Source: Halomonas campaniensis (GTDB lineage: Bacteria > Pseudomonadota > Gammaproteobacteria > Pseudomonadales > Halomonadaceae). From it: a DNA stretch of 64,000 nt. The notes under the pieces were generated by a model. It saw nothing but the letters and a program-made list of their open reading frames with translations. It searched no databases and was not told where the DNA came from. The translations under genes were made by a program, and so were the position numbers. Below are positions 23,055 to 35,546 of the stretch, piece after piece. Location: positions 95,612-159,611 of the forward strand of contig NZ_JACHZF010000010.1 of the NCBI RefSeq assembly GCF_014193375.1, in the 5' to 3' direction. Position 1 is the stretch's first letter. Every line of letters starts with the position of its first letter.

Positions 23055-23381
23055 TCAGTGCCGCCCGTGGTGGCCCTCGTAGCGCTGGACGTTGGAGAGC
23101 TTCGGGTTGGCCTGGGGGTTGCGGCGGTAGAGCAGCGCCATCTTGCCGATGGTCTGCACCAGCTCGGCACCGCTGGCCTTGACCAGCTCCTCCAGCATGG
23201 CGGCGCGGTCGTCGCGCTCCGGCAGGGCGAGCTTGACCTTGATCAGCTCGTGGTCGGAGAGCGCCCGCTCGAGTTCCCCCAGCACTCCCTCGGAGATGCC
23301 GTTCTCGGAGACCATGACCACCGGGGTCAGGTGGTGGCCAATGCTGCGGAATGCTTTCTTTTGTGCCTGTGACAAGCTCAT
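23055..23381 (-). CDS. yhbY: Ribosome assembly RNA-binding protein YhbY (CRM domain)
   Basis: This 108-residue protein is a single CRM (CRS1-YhbY) domain. [21 protein letters not shown] lies at the N-terminus and the RNA-binding GxxG-like loop follows; [17 protein letters not shown] near the end is conserved. YhbY binds pre-50S ribosomal particles. The start at 23381 gives the usual N-terminus MSLSQAQKK. It is divergent from rlmE, which modifies 23S rRNA, a linkage seen in many Gammaproteobacteria. Confidence 0.94.
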   Translation of the reverse strand: MSLSQAQKKAFRSIGHHLTPVVMVSENGISEGVLGELERALSDHELIKVKLALPERDDRAAMLEELVKASGAELVQTIGKMALLYRRNPQANPKLSNVQRYEGHHGRH

Positions 23382-23574
23382 GGTATCTTGCGTCTTCCCG
23401 GTTGCGCGCAGCCGCCCATGGTACGCTGAAATTGTCATGGGCGAAACGTGGCGCAGTGAAGGCACGGGGCATTCGGCCAGCGTCGAAGTGGCCGGTCAGC
23501 ATCCACCCGTTTCGCGTGACACTCCCGCACCCCGCTCGACCGCCTGTCCGTCCCCATTCAACACAGGTGATGCC

Positions 23575-24249
23575 GTGGCTCGTTCCCGCACTCCATCCCC
23601 CGATTCCGGCAAGTCGCCGGCGCGCCAGGCCTCCGCCAGCAAGACCAGCAAGGGCTGGCTGAAGGAGCACTTCGACGACCAGTACGTGCAGCGCTCCTGG
23701 CAGGACGGCTACCGTTCCCGGGCCAGCTACAAGCTGCTGGAGCTCGACGAGAAGGATCGCCTGCTGCGCCGCGGCATGACGGTGATCGACCTCGGCGCGG
23801 CGCCGGGCGGCTGGAGCCAGGTGGCCGCCGAGAAGGCCGGCCCCGAGGGGGTGGTGATCGCCTCCGACATCCTCGAGATGGATGCCCTGGCCGGCGTCGA
23901 CTTCATCCAGGGCGACTTCACCGAGGAGAGCGTGCTGGAGGAGATCCTCGGCGTGCTCGGCAGCAGGCCGGTGGACCTGGTGATGTCCGACATGGCCCCC
24001 AACATGAGCGGCATGGCCGCCATCGACCAGCCCCAGGCGATGTACCTGGTGGAGCTGGCGCTGGACCTGGCCGGCCAGACCCTGCGCCCCGGCGGCACCT
24101 TCCTGGCCAAGGTCTTCCAGGGCGAGGGGTTCGACGAATACCTGAAGGCCCTGCGCGAGCGCTTCACGCGGGTGGTGACCCGCAAGCCGGGTGCCTCGCG
24201 GGCGCGCTCCCGGGAGGTCTACCTGCTGGCGGAGGGGTTCCGCGGCTGA
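23575..24249 (+). CDS. rlmE: 23S rRNA (uridine-2'-O-)methyltransferase RlmE (FtsJ/RrmJ)
   Basis: RlmE methylates U2552 in the A loop of 23S rRNA late in 50S assembly. The protein has the SAM motif [13 protein letters not shown], the catalytic Asp in [11 protein letters not shown], and the Lys and Glu of [11 protein letters not shown] and [10 protein letters not shown] chose GTG 23575 because AGGTGA lies just ahead; it gives 224 residues with a Ser/Pro-rich N-terminal tail of about 20. A longer frame upstream has no support. ftsH follows after 198 bases, the same order as in E. coli. Confidence 0.95.
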   Translation: MARSRTPSPDSGKSPARQASASKTSKGWLKEHFDDQYVQRSWQDGYRSRASYKLLELDEKDRLLRRGMTVIDLGAAPGGWSQVAAEKAGPEGVVIASDILEMDALAGVDFIQGDFTEESVLEEILGVLGSRPVDLVMSDMAPNMSGMAAIDQPQAMYLVELALDLAGQTLRPGGTFLAKVFQGEGFDEYLKALRERFTRVVTRKPGASRARSREVYLLAEGFRG

Positions 24250-24447
24250 TCCGGCCCGGCCGGCGATAGCCCTGGCCTACCGGGCTGATTGCCGGACAGC
24301 GCGGCGCGACTGTGTCACAGTGGAGCCAGAAGCGGTCCGCCCGGGCCATGAGTTCCGGCGGTGGCCGAACGCGGCGCGCTGATGTAGTGTCCAAGCAACG
24401 TGCCAGGTGCATCCGGCCGACAGTTTATTGATATTGAGGGTAGTCCC

Positions 24448-26436
<1,989 letters not shown>

Positions 26437-26458
26437 GCCTGCTGCGCCCACTCCGATC

Positions 26459-26483
26459 AGGCGCCCCCAGCGGGGGCGCCTTT
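26459..26483 (+). terminator. Rho-independent terminator of ftsH
   Basis: AGGCGCCCCC and GGGGGCGCCT form a perfect stem with loop AGC and a short TTT tail, 22 bases past ftsH. Confidence 0.85.
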
Positions 26484-26520
26484 GCCATTCTGGCCACCCC
26501 TTTCGATACGTGACCGAGCG

Positions 26521-27375
26521 ATGATGAACCCGACACCCGCCCCCCTCATGTGCGGTCGCCACCGGCTCGACCTCTCCTATCCCCGCGTCATGGGGATCCT
26601 CAACGTCACCCCCGACTCCTTCTCCGACGGCGGCCGCCACGTGGCCCTGGAGGATGCCTTGCGGCATGCCGAGCGCATGCTGGCCGAGGGGGCGGCGCTG
26701 ATCGACGTGGGGGGCGAGTCCACCCGCCCCGGCGCCGCCCCGGTGAGTGCCCAGCAGGAGCTCGACCGGGTGGCGCCGGTGGTGGAGGCGCTGGTCCGCG
26801 AGCTGGACGCCCTGGTCTCGGTGGACACCAGCTGCCCCGAGGTGATGCGCGAGAGCGCGGCGCTGGGGGCGGGCATGATCAACGATGTGCGGGCCCTGGA
26901 GCGCGAGGGAGCGCTGGCCGCGGCCATCGGCACGGGGCTGCCGGTCTGCCTGATGCATCGCCAGGGCGAGCCCCGCGACATGCAGCAGGCGCCCCGCTAT
27001 GATGTGCCCATCGAGGAGGCGGTCGTCGACTACCTCGAGGCGCGGGTCGAGGCGTGCGAGGCGGCCGGCCTGCGCCGCGAGCGCCTGCTGGTCGACCCGG
27101 GCTTCGGCTTCGGCAAGACCGTGGAGCACAACCTGCGCCTGCTCAACCGCATGGACCGCCTGGCGGCCCTGGAGCTGCCGCTGCTGGTGGGCACGTCGCG
27201 CAAGAGCATGATCGGCAAGGTGCTGGCGCGCCCGGTGGAGGAGCGCCTGCCCGGCGGCCTGGCGCTGACGGCCCTGGCGGTGGAGCGCGGCGCCCGCATC
27301 CTGCGTGTCCACGATGTGGCCCCCAGCGTGGACGCGGTGAACATGACCTGGGCCGTACTCAAGGAAGGCTGCTAA
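26521..27375 (+). CDS. folP: Dihydropteroate synthase FolP
   Basis: FolP joins para-aminobenzoate to the pterin diphosphate in folate synthesis and is the target of sulfonamides. The 284-residue protein shows [40 protein letters not shown] and GTSRKS, the conserved loops of the TIM barrel that bind both substrates. The start is ATG 26521 or the adjacent ATG 26524; neither has a strong binding site. Its stop overlaps the glmM start by one base. The order ftsH-folP-glmM is conserved in Gammaproteobacteria. Confidence 0.96.
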   Translation: MMNPTPAPLMCGRHRLDLSYPRVMGILNVTPDSFSDGGRHVALEDALRHAERMLAEGAALIDVGGESTRPGAAPVSAQQELDRVAPVVEALVRELDALVSVDTSCPEVMRESAALGAGMINDVRALEREGALAAAIGTGLPVCLMHRQGEPRDMQQAPRYDVPIEEAVVDYLEARVEACEAAGLRRERLLVDPGFGFGKTVEHNLRLLNRMDRLAALELPLLVGTSRKSMIGKVLARPVEERLPGGLALTALAVERGARILRVHDVAPSVDAVNMTWAVLKEGC

Positions 27376-28730
27376 TGACACGACGCTACTTCGGCACCGA
27401 CGGGATTCGCGGCACGGTGGGGCAGCCCCCCATCACCGCCGACTTCATGCTCAAGCTGGGCTGGGCCACCGGCCGCGTGCTGGCAGAGACCAACAGCAAG
27501 CGGCGCCACCGGGTGCTGATCGGCAAGGACACGCGAATCTCCGGCTACATGTTCGAGTCCGCCCTGGAGGCGGGGCTCTCCGCCGCCGGCGTGGACGTGG
27601 CCCTGCTGGGCCCCATGCCGACCCCGGGCATCGCCTACCTGACCCGCACCTTCCGGGCGGATGCCGGCATCGTCATCTCGGCCTCCCACAACCCCTTCGC
27701 CGACAACGGCATCAAGTTCTTCTCCACCGAGGGGGTCAAGCTGGCCGACGAGGTCGAGGCGCGCATCGAGGCGATGCTCGACGAGCCGCTGACCACCGTG
27801 GCGGCGGACCGGCTGGGCAAGGTGGCGCGCATCGACGATGCCGCCGGCCGCTACATCGAGTTCTGCAAGTCCACCATCCCCGACCGGGTCAGCCTGCGCG
27901 GCCTGAGGGTGGTGCTGGACTGTGCCCACGGCGCCACCTACCACATCGCCCCCAGCGTGTTCCGCGAGCTGGGTGCCGAGGTCAGCCTGATCGGGGCGAG
28001 CCCCGACGGCCTCAACATCAACAAGGAGGTCGGCTCCACCCATCCGGCCGCGCTGCGTGCCGCGGTGATCCAGCAGGGCGCCGACCTGGGCGTGGCCTTC
28101 GACGGCGACGGCGACCGCGTGCTGCTGGTGGATGCCGACGGCCGCGAGATCGACGGCGACGACATCCTCTACCTGATCGCCCGCGACCGCCATGGCCGCG
28201 GGGAGCTGGGCGGGGGCGTGGTCGGCACCCTGATGTCGAACTTCGGCCTGGCTGCGGCCTTCGAGGCGATGGGCGTGCCCTTCGAGCGCGCCAGGGTGGG
28301 CGACCGCTACGTGATGGAGCGGCTGGCCGCCAACGGCTGGCAGCTGGGCGGCGAATCCTCCGGGCATATCGTCTGTGGCCACGTGCAGACCACCGGTGAC
28401 GGCATCGTCTCGGCGCTGCAGGTGCTGGCGATCATGGTCCGCGAGGAGAAGCCGCTGCAGCGGCTGCTGGCGGGGATGGAGAAGGCGCCCCAGTCGCTGG
28501 TCAACGTGCGCCTGACGCCGGGCAGCGATGCCCGGGCGGTGATGGAGATGCCCGCCCTGAAGGACGCGGTGGCCGAGGTCGAGACCGAACTGGGCGACGA
28601 GGGCCGCGTGCTGCTCCGCCCCTCCGGCACCGAGCCGCTGATCCGGGTGATGGTCGAGGGGCGGGCGCACCTCGACGTCGATGGCCTGGCGCGACGCCTG
28701 GCCGGCGAGGTCGAGGCGCTGCTGGCCTGA
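27375..28730 (+). CDS. glmM: Phosphoglucosamine mutase GlmM
   Basis: GlmM converts glucosamine 6-phosphate to glucosamine 1-phosphate for peptidoglycan and lipopolysaccharide. The 451-residue protein begins [14 protein letters not shown], has the phosphorylated Ser in [13 protein letters not shown] (about residue 103), the metal loop DGDGDR, the sugar-binding GGESSGH and the phosphate-binding [11 protein letters not shown] near the C-terminus. It starts one base within the folP stop, so the two are translated together. Confidence 0.97.
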   Translation: MTRRYFGTDGIRGTVGQPPITADFMLKLGWATGRVLAETNSKRRHRVLIGKDTRISGYMFESALEAGLSAAGVDVALLGPMPTPGIAYLTRTFRADAGIVISASHNPFADNGIKFFSTEGVKLADEVEARIEAMLDEPLTTVAADRLGKVARIDDAAGRYIEFCKSTIPDRVSLRGLRVVLDCAHGATYHIAPSVFRELGAEVSLIGASPDGLNINKEVGSTHPAALRAAVIQQGADLGVAFDGDGDRVLLVDADGREIDGDDILYLIARDRHGRGELGGGVVGTLMSNFGLAAAFEAMGVPFERARVGDRYVMERLAANGWQLGGESSGHIVCGHVQTTGDGIVSALQVLAIMVREEKPLQRLLAGMEKAPQSLVNVRLTPGSDARAVMEMPALKDAVAEVETELGDEGRVLLRPSGTEPLIRVMVEGRAHLDVDGLARRLAGEVEALLA

Positions 28731-28796
28731 GGCGGCCGGTTGTCTTGACAAGGCCGCTCCTATACCATTTCGCACCACCTTGAAAGAGGACCGCCG

Positions 28797-29546
28797 ATGC
28801 GTACCCCGCTGATCGCCGGCAACTGGAAGATGAACGGCTCCACCGAGCTGGTCGAGGCGTTCGGACAGGCCTTTTCCGATGTCACGCTGCCGGCACCGCT
28901 GGATGTGGCGATCTTTCCGCCCTATCCCTACCTGGATGTGGCGCGGAGCGCCTTCGCCGGCACCCCGGTACGGCTCGGCGCCCAGACGCTGAATCCCCTG
29001 CACTCCGGGGCCCACACCGGCGAGGTGAGCGGGCGAATGCTGCGCGAGTTCGACGTGCAGTACGTCCTGGTAGGCCACTCCGAGCGTCGCCAGCTCTATC
29101 GCGAGAGCGATGCGGAGGTCCATGACCGCCTGCTGGCCGCGCTCGGCGTCGACCTGACCCCGGTGCTCTGCGTGGGCGAGACCCTCGAGGAGCGCGATGC
29201 CGGGCGCACCATGGAGGTGGTGCTGCGCCAGGTGGGCTTCGTCATGGCGCGCCTGGAGCCCGAGCAGCGTGCCCGGGTGGTCATCGCCTACGAGCCGGTC
29301 TGGGCGATCGGCACCGGCCGCACGGCGACCCCCGAGCAGGCCCAGGAGGTGATGGCCGGCATCCGCGAGTACCAGGCCGGCTATGATCGCGACCTGGCGG
29401 CGGGGCTGCGGCTGCTGTACGGCGGCAGCATGAACGCGAGCAATGCGGTTGAGCTGCTGGCTCAGCCCGATATCGACGGCGGCCTGGTGGGCGGTGCCTC
29501 GCTCAAGGTCGACGATTTCCTAGCCATTTGTCAGTCAGCAGGTTGA
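28797..29546 (+). CDS. tpiA: Triose-phosphate isomerase TpiA
   Basis: TpiA interconverts dihydroxyacetone phosphate and glyceraldehyde 3-phosphate. The 249-residue TIM-barrel protein has the substrate Lys in AGNWKMNG (near residue 11), catalytic His in VGHSERR, catalytic Glu in AYEPVWAIGTG and the phosphate loop YGGSMNASNA. GAAAGAGGA precedes the ATG. The following secG gene is only 4 bases away. Confidence 0.97.
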   Translation: MRTPLIAGNWKMNGSTELVEAFGQAFSDVTLPAPLDVAIFPPYPYLDVARSAFAGTPVRLGAQTLNPLHSGAHTGEVSGRMLREFDVQYVLVGHSERRQLYRESDAEVHDRLLAALGVDLTPVLCVGETLEERDAGRTMEVVLRQVGFVMARLEPEQRARVVIAYEPVWAIGTGRTATPEQAQEVMAGIREYQAGYDRDLAAGLRLLYGGSMNASNAVELLAQPDIDGGLVGGASLKVDDFLAICQSAG

Positions 29547-29550
29547 ATCC

Positions 29551-29910
29551 ATGCAAGTTGCCATTCTCATGATCCATGTGGCGATCGCCATCGCCCTGGT
29601 CGTTCTCGTCCTGCTGCAGCAGGGCAAGGGCGCCGAAGCCGGCGCCGCCTTCGGTGGCGGTGCCTCCCAGACCGTGTTCGGCTCCCGGGGCAGCGGCGGC
29701 TTCCTGTCGAAGTCCACCGCGATCCTGGCCGCCGCCTTCTTCGCCACCTCGCTGACCCTGGCCTGGTATGCCTCCCAGGCGAGCCAGGCGCCGGAGGCCG
29801 GGATTCCCGACTCCCGCCTGATCGAGCAGCAGCGCAGCGTTCCGACCCTTGACGACAGTGCCGGGGGTGTGGATAATGCAGCGCCAGTGCTGGAGGGCAG
29901 CGACGACTGA
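29551..29910 (+). CDS. secG: Preprotein translocase subunit SecG
   Basis: SecG is a small inner-membrane part of the SecYEG channel. The 119-residue protein has a first membrane helix at about 3-22 (MIHVAIAIALVVLVLLQQG), the conserved cytoplasmic loop GAAFGGGASQTVFGSRGSG, and a second helix at about 52-72. The hydrophilic tail is variable. It is followed by tRNA-Leu, the same order as in other Gammaproteobacteria. Confidence 0.95.
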   Translation: MQVAILMIHVAIAIALVVLVLLQQGKGAEAGAAFGGGASQTVFGSRGSGGFLSKSTAILAAAFFATSLTLAWYASQASQAPEAGIPDSRLIEQQRSVPTLDDSAGGVDNAAPVLEGSDD

Positions 29911-29941
29911 GGTCGTGCCCGGATTTCCCAGCCTCCCCGAT

Positions 29942-30028
29942 GCCGAAGTGGTGGAATTGGTAGACACGCTATCTTGAGGGGGTAGTGACCTTACGGTCGT
30001 GCGGGTTCAAGTCCCGCCTTCGGCACCA
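29942..30028 (+). tRNA. tRNA-Leu (GAG)
   Basis: The 87-base sequence folds as a class II tRNA with a long variable arm. The acceptor arms are GCCGAAG and CTTCGGC, the T arm has GGGTTCAAGTCCC, and CCA is encoded. The anticodon GAG (29976-29978) lies in the loop TTGAGGG closed by CTATC and GGTAG. Confidence 0.96.
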
Positions 30029-30102
30029 TCTGATACCATGATCGCAAGCCCGGATCATCGGTTCTTCAGAAGCAGGATTGGCAGAACGGTGCCGCCGGCG
30101 CC

Positions 30103-30131
30103 TTGACGAACGGTCAGCGCAGGCGTAGAAT
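30103..30131 (+). promoter_or_regulatory. Sigma-70 promoter for the tRNA-fMet/rimP operon
   Basis: TTGACG and TAGAAT are 17 bases apart and end 16 bases before the mature tRNA-fMet. The match to the sigma-70 consensus is strong. It probably drives the tRNA and, by read-through, the rimP-nusA-infB operon. Confidence 0.85.
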
Positions 30132-30147
30132 CACCGACCTAGATTGA

Positions 30148-30224
<77 letters not shown>

Positions 30225-30303
30225 TCTTCCGGAAGGCGCCTTTCGAGCCACGGCTCGAGCGAAGGGGCCGCCACTGACCGGAGTGGTAACCAGGTTTCTT
30301 GTG

Positions 30304-30331
30304 AAAGCCCCTTCCTGTGAAGGGGCTTTTT
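30304..30331 (+). terminator. Terminator between tRNA-fMet and rimP
   Basis: AAAGCCCCTTC and GAAGGGGCTTT form a stem with loop CTGT, followed by a run of T. It would end most tRNA transcripts, leaving a part to read on into rimP. Confidence 0.85.
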
Positions 30332-30454
30332 GTTAGCAGCTTGCCCAGGGCGCCAGGCGCCGGGGCACTGTTCCGGGCAATGCCAATCAGCCACCTGACT
30401 TCCCAGTTCACTCCCGGCCAGGTGCCTGATGCAACGGCTGTAGGAGCTTATTCC

Positions 30455-30916
30455 GTGGCAATCAAGGATGCTGCACTGCACGCGCTGATCGAACCCGTGG
30501 TCACGGCCATGGGCTTCGAGCTGTGGGGCGTCGACTTCCTGTCCCAGGGCAAGCACTCGCGCCTGGTGATCTACATCGATCACGAGGACGGCGTGAGCGT
30601 CGACGACTGCGCCGACATCAGCCGCCAGGTGAGCGCCGTGTTCGACGTCGAGGACCCGATTCGCGGCGAGTATCGCCTCGAGGTCTCCTCGCCGGGCATG
30701 GACCGGCCGCTCTACACCCTCGATCAGTTCGCCCGCTATCAGGGCCACGAGGTGGCGATCCGGCTGCGCACGCCCTTCGACGGGCGGCGCAAGTTCCAGG
30801 GGCTGCTGGCCGGCACCGAGGGCGACGAGGTGCTGCTGCAGCTCGACGGCGAGGAGTACTGCTTCCCCATCGACAGCATCGACTCGGCACACGTGGTGCC
30901 GCGGTTCGAGGACTAG
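30455..30916 (+). CDS. rimP: Ribosome maturation factor RimP
   Basis: RimP helps assemble the 30S subunit. The 153-residue protein has the N-terminal alpha/beta domain with [10 protein letters not shown] and [20 protein letters not shown], the signature [14 protein letters not shown], and a C-terminal Sm-like domain. The GTG at 30455 is chosen because AGGAG lies eight bases ahead; a longer frame upstream crosses the terminator and is not credible. nusA follows after 65 bases. Confidence 0.95.
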   Translation: MAIKDAALHALIEPVVTAMGFELWGVDFLSQGKHSRLVIYIDHEDGVSVDDCADISRQVSAVFDVEDPIRGEYRLEVSSPGMDRPLYTLDQFARYQGHEVAIRLRTPFDGRRKFQGLLAGTEGDEVLLQLDGEEYCFPIDSIDSAHVVPRFED

Positions 30917-30981
30917 GCCGCTGGCCGAGGGTGGCGAATGAGCATGAAGCTCGAGGACAGGTTTTCTGGCGAGGCAATGGC

Positions 30982-32472
30982 ATGAGTAAAGAGATTCTGA
31001 CGGTCGTCGATGCGATCTCCAACGAGAAGGGGGTCCCCCGCGAGGTGATCTTCGAGGCCGTCGAAGCGGCCCTGGCCAGCGCGTCCCGCAAGCGTTTCGA
31101 GGACGAGGAAGCCAGCGTGCGGGTGCACATCGACCGCACCACCGGCGACTACGAGACCTTCCGCCGCTGGGAGGTCGTGGAGGACGACGACTTCGACGGG
31201 CCCGATGCCCAGATCAAGCTCTCCTTCGCCGAGCGCCGTGACCCGCCCCTGGGGCTGGGTGACGTGGTGGAGGAGAAGATCGAGAACGCCGACTTCGGCC
31301 GGATCGCCGCCCAGACCGCCAAGCAGGTTATCGTGCAGAAGGTGCGCGAGGCGGAGCGTGCCGAGGTGGTGCGCCTCTACGCCGACCGCGAGGGCGAGCT
31401 GGTCTCCGGTATCGTCAAGAAGACGACGCGCGACGGGCTGATCATCGATCTCGGCGACAATGCCGAGGCGTTCCTGCCGCGCAGCGAGATGATCCCCGGC
31501 GAGCGCTACCGCATGAACGAGCGGGTTCGCGCCCTGCTGGTCAAGGTCGACGCCGAGGCCCGCGGTGCCCAGCTGATCCTGTCGCGCACCTGCCCGGAGC
31601 TGATCATCGAGCTGTTCAGCATCGAGGTGCCGGAGATCGCCGAGCAGCTCATCGAGATCAAGGGCGCGGCCCGCGACCCGGGCTCGCGGGCCAAGATCGC
31701 GGTCAAGACCAATGACCGGCGCATCGACCCGGTCGGAGCCTGCGTCGGCATGCGCGGTTCCCGCGTCCAGGCGGTTTCCTCGGAGCTGCAGAACGAGCGC
31801 GTGGACATCGTGCTGTGGGACGACAACCCCGCCCAGCTGGTGATCAACGCCATGGCGCCGGCGGATGTCGCCTCGATCCTCGTCGACGAGGACGCCCACG
31901 CCATGGACGTGGCCGTCGCCGAGGACAACCTGGCCCAGGCCATCGGCCGCAGCGGCCAGAACGTGCGCCTGGCGTCCGAGCTCACCGGCTGGCGGATCAA
32001 CGTCATGACCGAGGACGAGGCCGAGGCCAAGCGCGACCAGGAGATCGACAGCCTGGTCGAACACTTCATCCAGCACCTGGACATCGACGATGACGTCGCC
32101 CGGCTGCTGGTGGAGGAGGGCTTCACCTCCCTGGAGGAGATCGCCTACGTCCCGGTCGAGGAGATGCTCGAGATCGAGGAGTTCGACGAGGAGACCATCG
32201 AGGAGCTGCGCGCTCGCGCCAAGGACGAACTGCTCAACCTGGCCATCGCCTCCGAGGAGCAGCTCGACGGTGCCCAGCCGGCCGACGACCTGCTGGAGAT
32301 GGACGGCATGGAGCGCCACCTGGCCTTCATCCTGGCCAGTCGCGGGATCGTCACCATGGAGGATCTCGCCGAGCAGTCGGTCGATGATCTGATGGACATC
32401 GAAGGGATGGACGAGGAGCGCGCCGCGGCACTGATCATGACTGCTCGTGCGCCCTGGTTCGATAACGAATAG
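30982..32472 (+). CDS. nusA: Transcription termination/antitermination factor NusA
   Basis: NusA binds RNA polymerase and nascent RNA, enhancing pausing and termination, and takes part in rRNA antitermination. The 496-residue protein has the N-terminal domain (1-130), an S1 domain with [19 protein letters not shown], two KH domains ([14 protein letters not shown] and [13 protein letters not shown]) and two acidic C-terminal repeats (about 365-425 and 440-495) as in E. coli. The last bases are part of a 15-bp tandem duplication that runs past the stop. infB follows after 122 bases. Confidence 0.97.
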   Translation: MSKEILTVVDAISNEKGVPREVIFEAVEAALASASRKRFEDEEASVRVHIDRTTGDYETFRRWEVVEDDDFDGPDAQIKLSFAERRDPPLGLGDVVEEKIENADFGRIAAQTAKQVIVQKVREAERAEVVRLYADREGELVSGIVKKTTRDGLIIDLGDNAEAFLPRSEMIPGERYRMNERVRALLVKVDAEARGAQLILSRTCPELIIELFSIEVPEIAEQLIEIKGAARDPGSRAKIAVKTNDRRIDPVGACVGMRGSRVQAVSSELQNERVDIVLWDDNPAQLVINAMAPADVASILVDEDAHAMDVAVAEDNLAQAIGRSGQNVRLASELTGWRINVMTEDEAEAKRDQEIDSLVEHFIQHLDIDDDVARLLVEEGFTSLEEIAYVPVEEMLEIEEFDEETIEELRARAKDELLNLAIASEEQLDGAQPADDLLEMDGMERHLAFILASRGIVTMEDLAEQSVDDLMDIEGMDEERAAALIMTARAPWFDNE

Positions 32473-32594
32473 CTCGATAGCGAATAGCGCTGAGGAGACA
32501 GGTTCCGTAGCGAAGCGCTCGACGCCGGGAGTCCCGGGTCAGTGAAATATTCGGTAGCGAACAGAATTGGGGTCACGGGCTCAGGAGGGTCGTA

Positions 32595-35102
32595 ATGTCA
32601 GAAATGACCGTTAAGGATTTCGCAGCGAAGGTGGGGCGCGACGTGCCTCGCCTGCTGGAACAGATGAAAGAGGCCGGTCTCGGCCACAAGTCCGAGGCTG
32701 ATGCGGTGTCCGAGGAGGACAAGCGCCAGCTGCTCGACTATCTCACCAAGAGCCATGGCGGCGACGGGGCCGGTGCCAAGAATCGCATCACCCTGACCCG
32801 CAAGACGCGCAGCCGCATCAAGACCGGCGAGCGTGGCAAGACCATCGAGGTGCAGGTGCGCAAGAAGCGCACCTACGTGAAGCGCTCCGAGGAAGAGGCC
32901 AAGCCGGAGCCGGTGGAAGACGCCGGGCCGCGCCAGCTGGTCGGCGACATGGCCGATTCGCAGCAGGCCCGGGCCGAGCAGGAGGCCCGCGATGCCGAGG
33001 AAGCCAAGGCGCGCGCCGCCGAGGAGGCCGCCCGCGAGGCCGCGGCCAAGCTCGAGGCCGAGAAGGCCGCCGTCGAGCCGCAGATACCGGTGCCGGAACT
33101 GGTCGAGCAGCCGGCCGGCGACGAGCCGCCCGCGCCGCCCAAGGAGGGGCGCTCCGACCGTCGTACCGCACCGCCCAAGAAGGCCGCCGCCAAGAAGGGG
33201 CGCCAGGAGCGTGAGGACGACGACCGCGGTGATCGCGAGGAGCGCCGTCGCGGCGGCAAGAAGGTCAAGCGCGCCGAGCGCCGTGGCGGTCGGCGCGGCG
33301 GCTCCCAGGGCGGTGGCAAGCACGGCTTCCAGAAGCCGACCCAGCCGATCGTCCGCGAGGTCTCGATCCCCGAGTCGATCAGCGTCGCCGACCTGGCCGA
33401 CAAGATGTCGATCAAGGCGAACGAGGTCATCAAGGCCATGTTCACCATGGGCGCGGCGGTGACCATCAACCAGACCATCGATCAGGACACCGCGGCCATC
33501 GTGGTCGAGGAGATGGGCCACAAGCCCAAGCTGATCAAGGATGACGCCCTCGAGACCGAGATGCTCGAAGGCATCTCCTACGAGGGCGAGGAGATCACCC
33601 GCTCGCCGGTGGTCACCGTGATGGGCCACGTCGACCACGGCAAGACCTCGCTGCTCGACTACATCCGCAAGGCCAAGGTCGCCACCGGCGAGGCCGGCGG
33701 CATCACCCAGCACATCGGCGCCTACCACGTCGAGGGCGAGCACGGCGGCGTGACCTTCCTGGACACCCCCGGCCACGCGGCGTTTACCGCCATGCGTGCC
33801 CGCGGTGCCAAGGCCACCGACGTGGTCATCCTGGTGGTGGCGGCCGATGACGGCGTCATGCCCCAGACCATCGAGGCGATCGAGCACTCCCGGGCCGCCG
33901 AGGTCCCCATGGTGGTGGCGGTCAACAAGATCGACAAGCCGGGGGCCGACCTGGACCGGGTGAGGAACGAGCTCTCCCAGCACGGGGTCATCTCCGAGGA
34001 CTGGGGTGGCGACACCCAGTTCGTCAACGTCTCCGCCAAGACCGGCGAGGGCATCGACGACCTGATCGAGGCCGTGCTGCTGGTCTCCGAGGTGCTCGAG
34101 CTGAAGGCCGTCCCCGAGGCGCCCGGCAAGGGCGTGGTGGTCGAGTCGCGCCTGGACAAGGGCCGCGGCCCGGTGGCCACCGTGCTGGTCCAGAACGGCA
34201 CCCTGAAGAAGGGCGACATCGTGCTCGCCGGCCTGCACTACGGCCGCGTGCGTGCGCTGACCAACGAGCTGGGCAAGCAGGTCGACGAGGTCGGGCCGGC
34301 CATGCCGGTGGAGATCCAGGGCCTCGACGGCACCCCGGATGCCGGTGACGACTTCATGGTCGTGGCCGACGAGAAGAAGGCCCGCGAGGTCGCCAACTTC
34401 CGTCAGGGCAAGTACCGCGAGGTGCGCCTGGCCCGCCAGCAGAAGGCCAAGCTGGAGAACATGTTCAGCCAGATGGGCCAGGACGAGGTGGCCAAGGTCA
34501 ACATCGTGCTCAAGGCCGACGTGCAGGGCTCCCTGGAGGCCATCAAGGGCGCGCTGGAGGAGCTCTCCACCGACGAGGTGCAGGTGGCCGTGGTCTCCTC
34601 CGGGGTCGGCGGTATCACCGGCACCGACGCCAACCTGGCGCTGGCCTCCGAGGCCATCGTGGTCGGCTTCAACGTGCGTGCCGACGCCGCCGCCCGCGAG
34701 ATCATCGAGCGCGAAGGCCTCGACCTGCGCTACTACAGCGTCATCTACCAGCTGATCGACGAGGTCAAGCAGGCGATGAGCGGCATGCTGGCGCCGGAGT
34801 GGAAGGAGGAGATCGTCGGTGTGGCCGAGGTCCGCGACGTCTTCCGCGCGCCGAAGATCGGCGCCGTGGCCGGCTGCATGGTCGTCGAGGGTACCGTGCA
34901 CCGCAACAAGAAGATCCGCGTGCTTCGCGACAACGTGGTCATCTACGAGGGCGAGCTCGAGTCGCTGCGCCGCTTCAAGGACGACGTTCAGGAAGTGCGC
35001 AACGGCATGGAGTGCGGCATCGGTGTGAAGAACTACAACGATGTCCAGGTCGGCGACAAGATCGAGGTCTTCGACCAGGTCAAGGTCGAGCGGACCCTCT
35101 AA
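32595..35102 (+). CDS. infB: Translation initiation factor IF-2
   Basis: IF-2 brings initiator tRNA to the 30S subunit and hydrolyses GTP on subunit joining. The 835-residue protein has an N-terminal IF2 domain, a long Lys/Arg/Glu-rich linker (about 80-250) of low complexity, a second N-terminal domain, then the G domain with GHVDHGKT near 343-350, DTPGHAAF and NKIDKPGAD. The C-terminal domains C1 and C2 bind fMet-tRNA, with [21 protein letters not shown] precedes the ATG. Confidence 0.97.
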   Translation: MSEMTVKDFAAKVGRDVPRLLEQMKEAGLGHKSEADAVSEEDKRQLLDYLTKSHGGDGAGAKNRITLTRKTRSRIKTGERGKTIEVQVRKKRTYVKRSEEEAKPEPVEDAGPRQLVGDMADSQQARAEQEARDAEEAKARAAEEAAREAAAKLEAEKAAVEPQIPVPELVEQPAGDEPPAPPKEGRSDRRTAPPKKAAAKKGRQEREDDDRGDREERRRGGKKVKRAERRGGRRGGSQGGGKHGFQKPTQPIVREVSIPESISVADLADKMSIKANEVIKAMFTMGAAVTINQTIDQDTAAIVVEEMGHKPKLIKDDALETEMLEGISYEGEEITRSPVVTVMGHVDHGKTSLLDYIRKAKVATGEAGGITQHIGAYHVEGEHGGVTFLDTPGHAAFTAMRARGAKATDVVILVVAADDGVMPQTIEAIEHSRAAEVPMVVAVNKIDKPGADLDRVRNELSQHGVISEDWGGDTQFVNVSAKTGEGIDDLIEAVLLVSEVLELKAVPEAPGKGVVVESRLDKGRGPVATVLVQNGTLKKGDIVLAGLHYGRVRALTNELGKQVDEVGPAMPVEIQGLDGTPDAGDDFMVVADEKKAREVANFRQGKYREVRLARQQKAKLENMFSQMGQDEVAKVNIVLKADVQGSLEAIKGALEELSTDEVQVAVVSSGVGGITGTDANLALASEAIVVGFNVRADAAAREIIEREGLDLRYYSVIYQLIDEVKQAMSGMLAPEWKEEIVGVAEVRDVFRAPKIGAVAGCMVVEGTVHRNKKIRVLRDNVVIYEGELESLRRFKDDVQEVRNGMECGIGVKNYNDVQVGDKIEVFDQVKVERTL

Positions 35103-35120
35103 GGGCGCCAGGAGTCGTTC

Positions 35121-35546
35121 ATGCGCGAGTTCAAGCGAACCGACCGGGTAGCCGACCAGCTCCAGAAGGAGCTGGCGGTGCTCATCCAGCGTGAGGTCAA
35201 GGACCCGCGCCTGGGCATGGTGACGGTGAGCGGCGTCGAGGTCAGTCGTGACCTCGGCTACGCCGACGTCCACGTGACCCTGCTGGGCGAAGACACGCCG
35301 GAGCGGATCAAGGAGAACCTCAAGGTTCTTAAGCAGGCCGCCGGCTTCCTGCGCGGCCAGATCGCCCGGCGGATCAAGCTGCGTCACGTGCCGGAGCTGC
35401 GCTTCCACTACGACGAGAGCGTGGTGCGCGGCCAGCGGCTCTCCTCGCTGATCGACGAGGCGGTGCAGAGTGACCGTTCCCGTCATGCCGAGGAGGGTGG
35501 CGAGCCGGACGGCGACGGCCCCGGCAGCGACAGCGGGCGCGACTGA
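35121..35546 (+). CDS. rbfA: 30S ribosome-binding factor RbfA
   Basis: RbfA binds the 30S subunit late in assembly and helps cold adaptation. The 141-residue protein is a KH-like domain: REFKRTDRVADQLQKELAVL at the start, VSGVEVSRDLGYADVHVTLL, then KLRHVPELRFHYDES. The tail after about residue 117 is acidic and disordered. The stop overlaps the truB ATG by one base. Confidence 0.96.
   Translation: MREFKRTDRVADQLQKELAVLIQREVKDPRLGMVTVSGVEVSRDLGYADVHVTLLGEDTPERIKENLKVLKQAAGFLRGQIARRIKLRHVPELRFHYDESVVRGQRLSSLIDEAVQSDRSRHAEEGGEPDGDGPGSDSGRD

Noticed and set aside
28745..28770. TTGACA with TATACC before tpiA as a promoter
   Set aside because: The gap between the boxes is about 10 bases, far from the required 16-18.
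32598..35486. A 962-codon minus-strand frame opposite infB and rbfA
   Set aside because: It mirrors infB and rbfA codon by codon with His/Leu/Gly-rich composition, a shadow of strong GC third-position bias.
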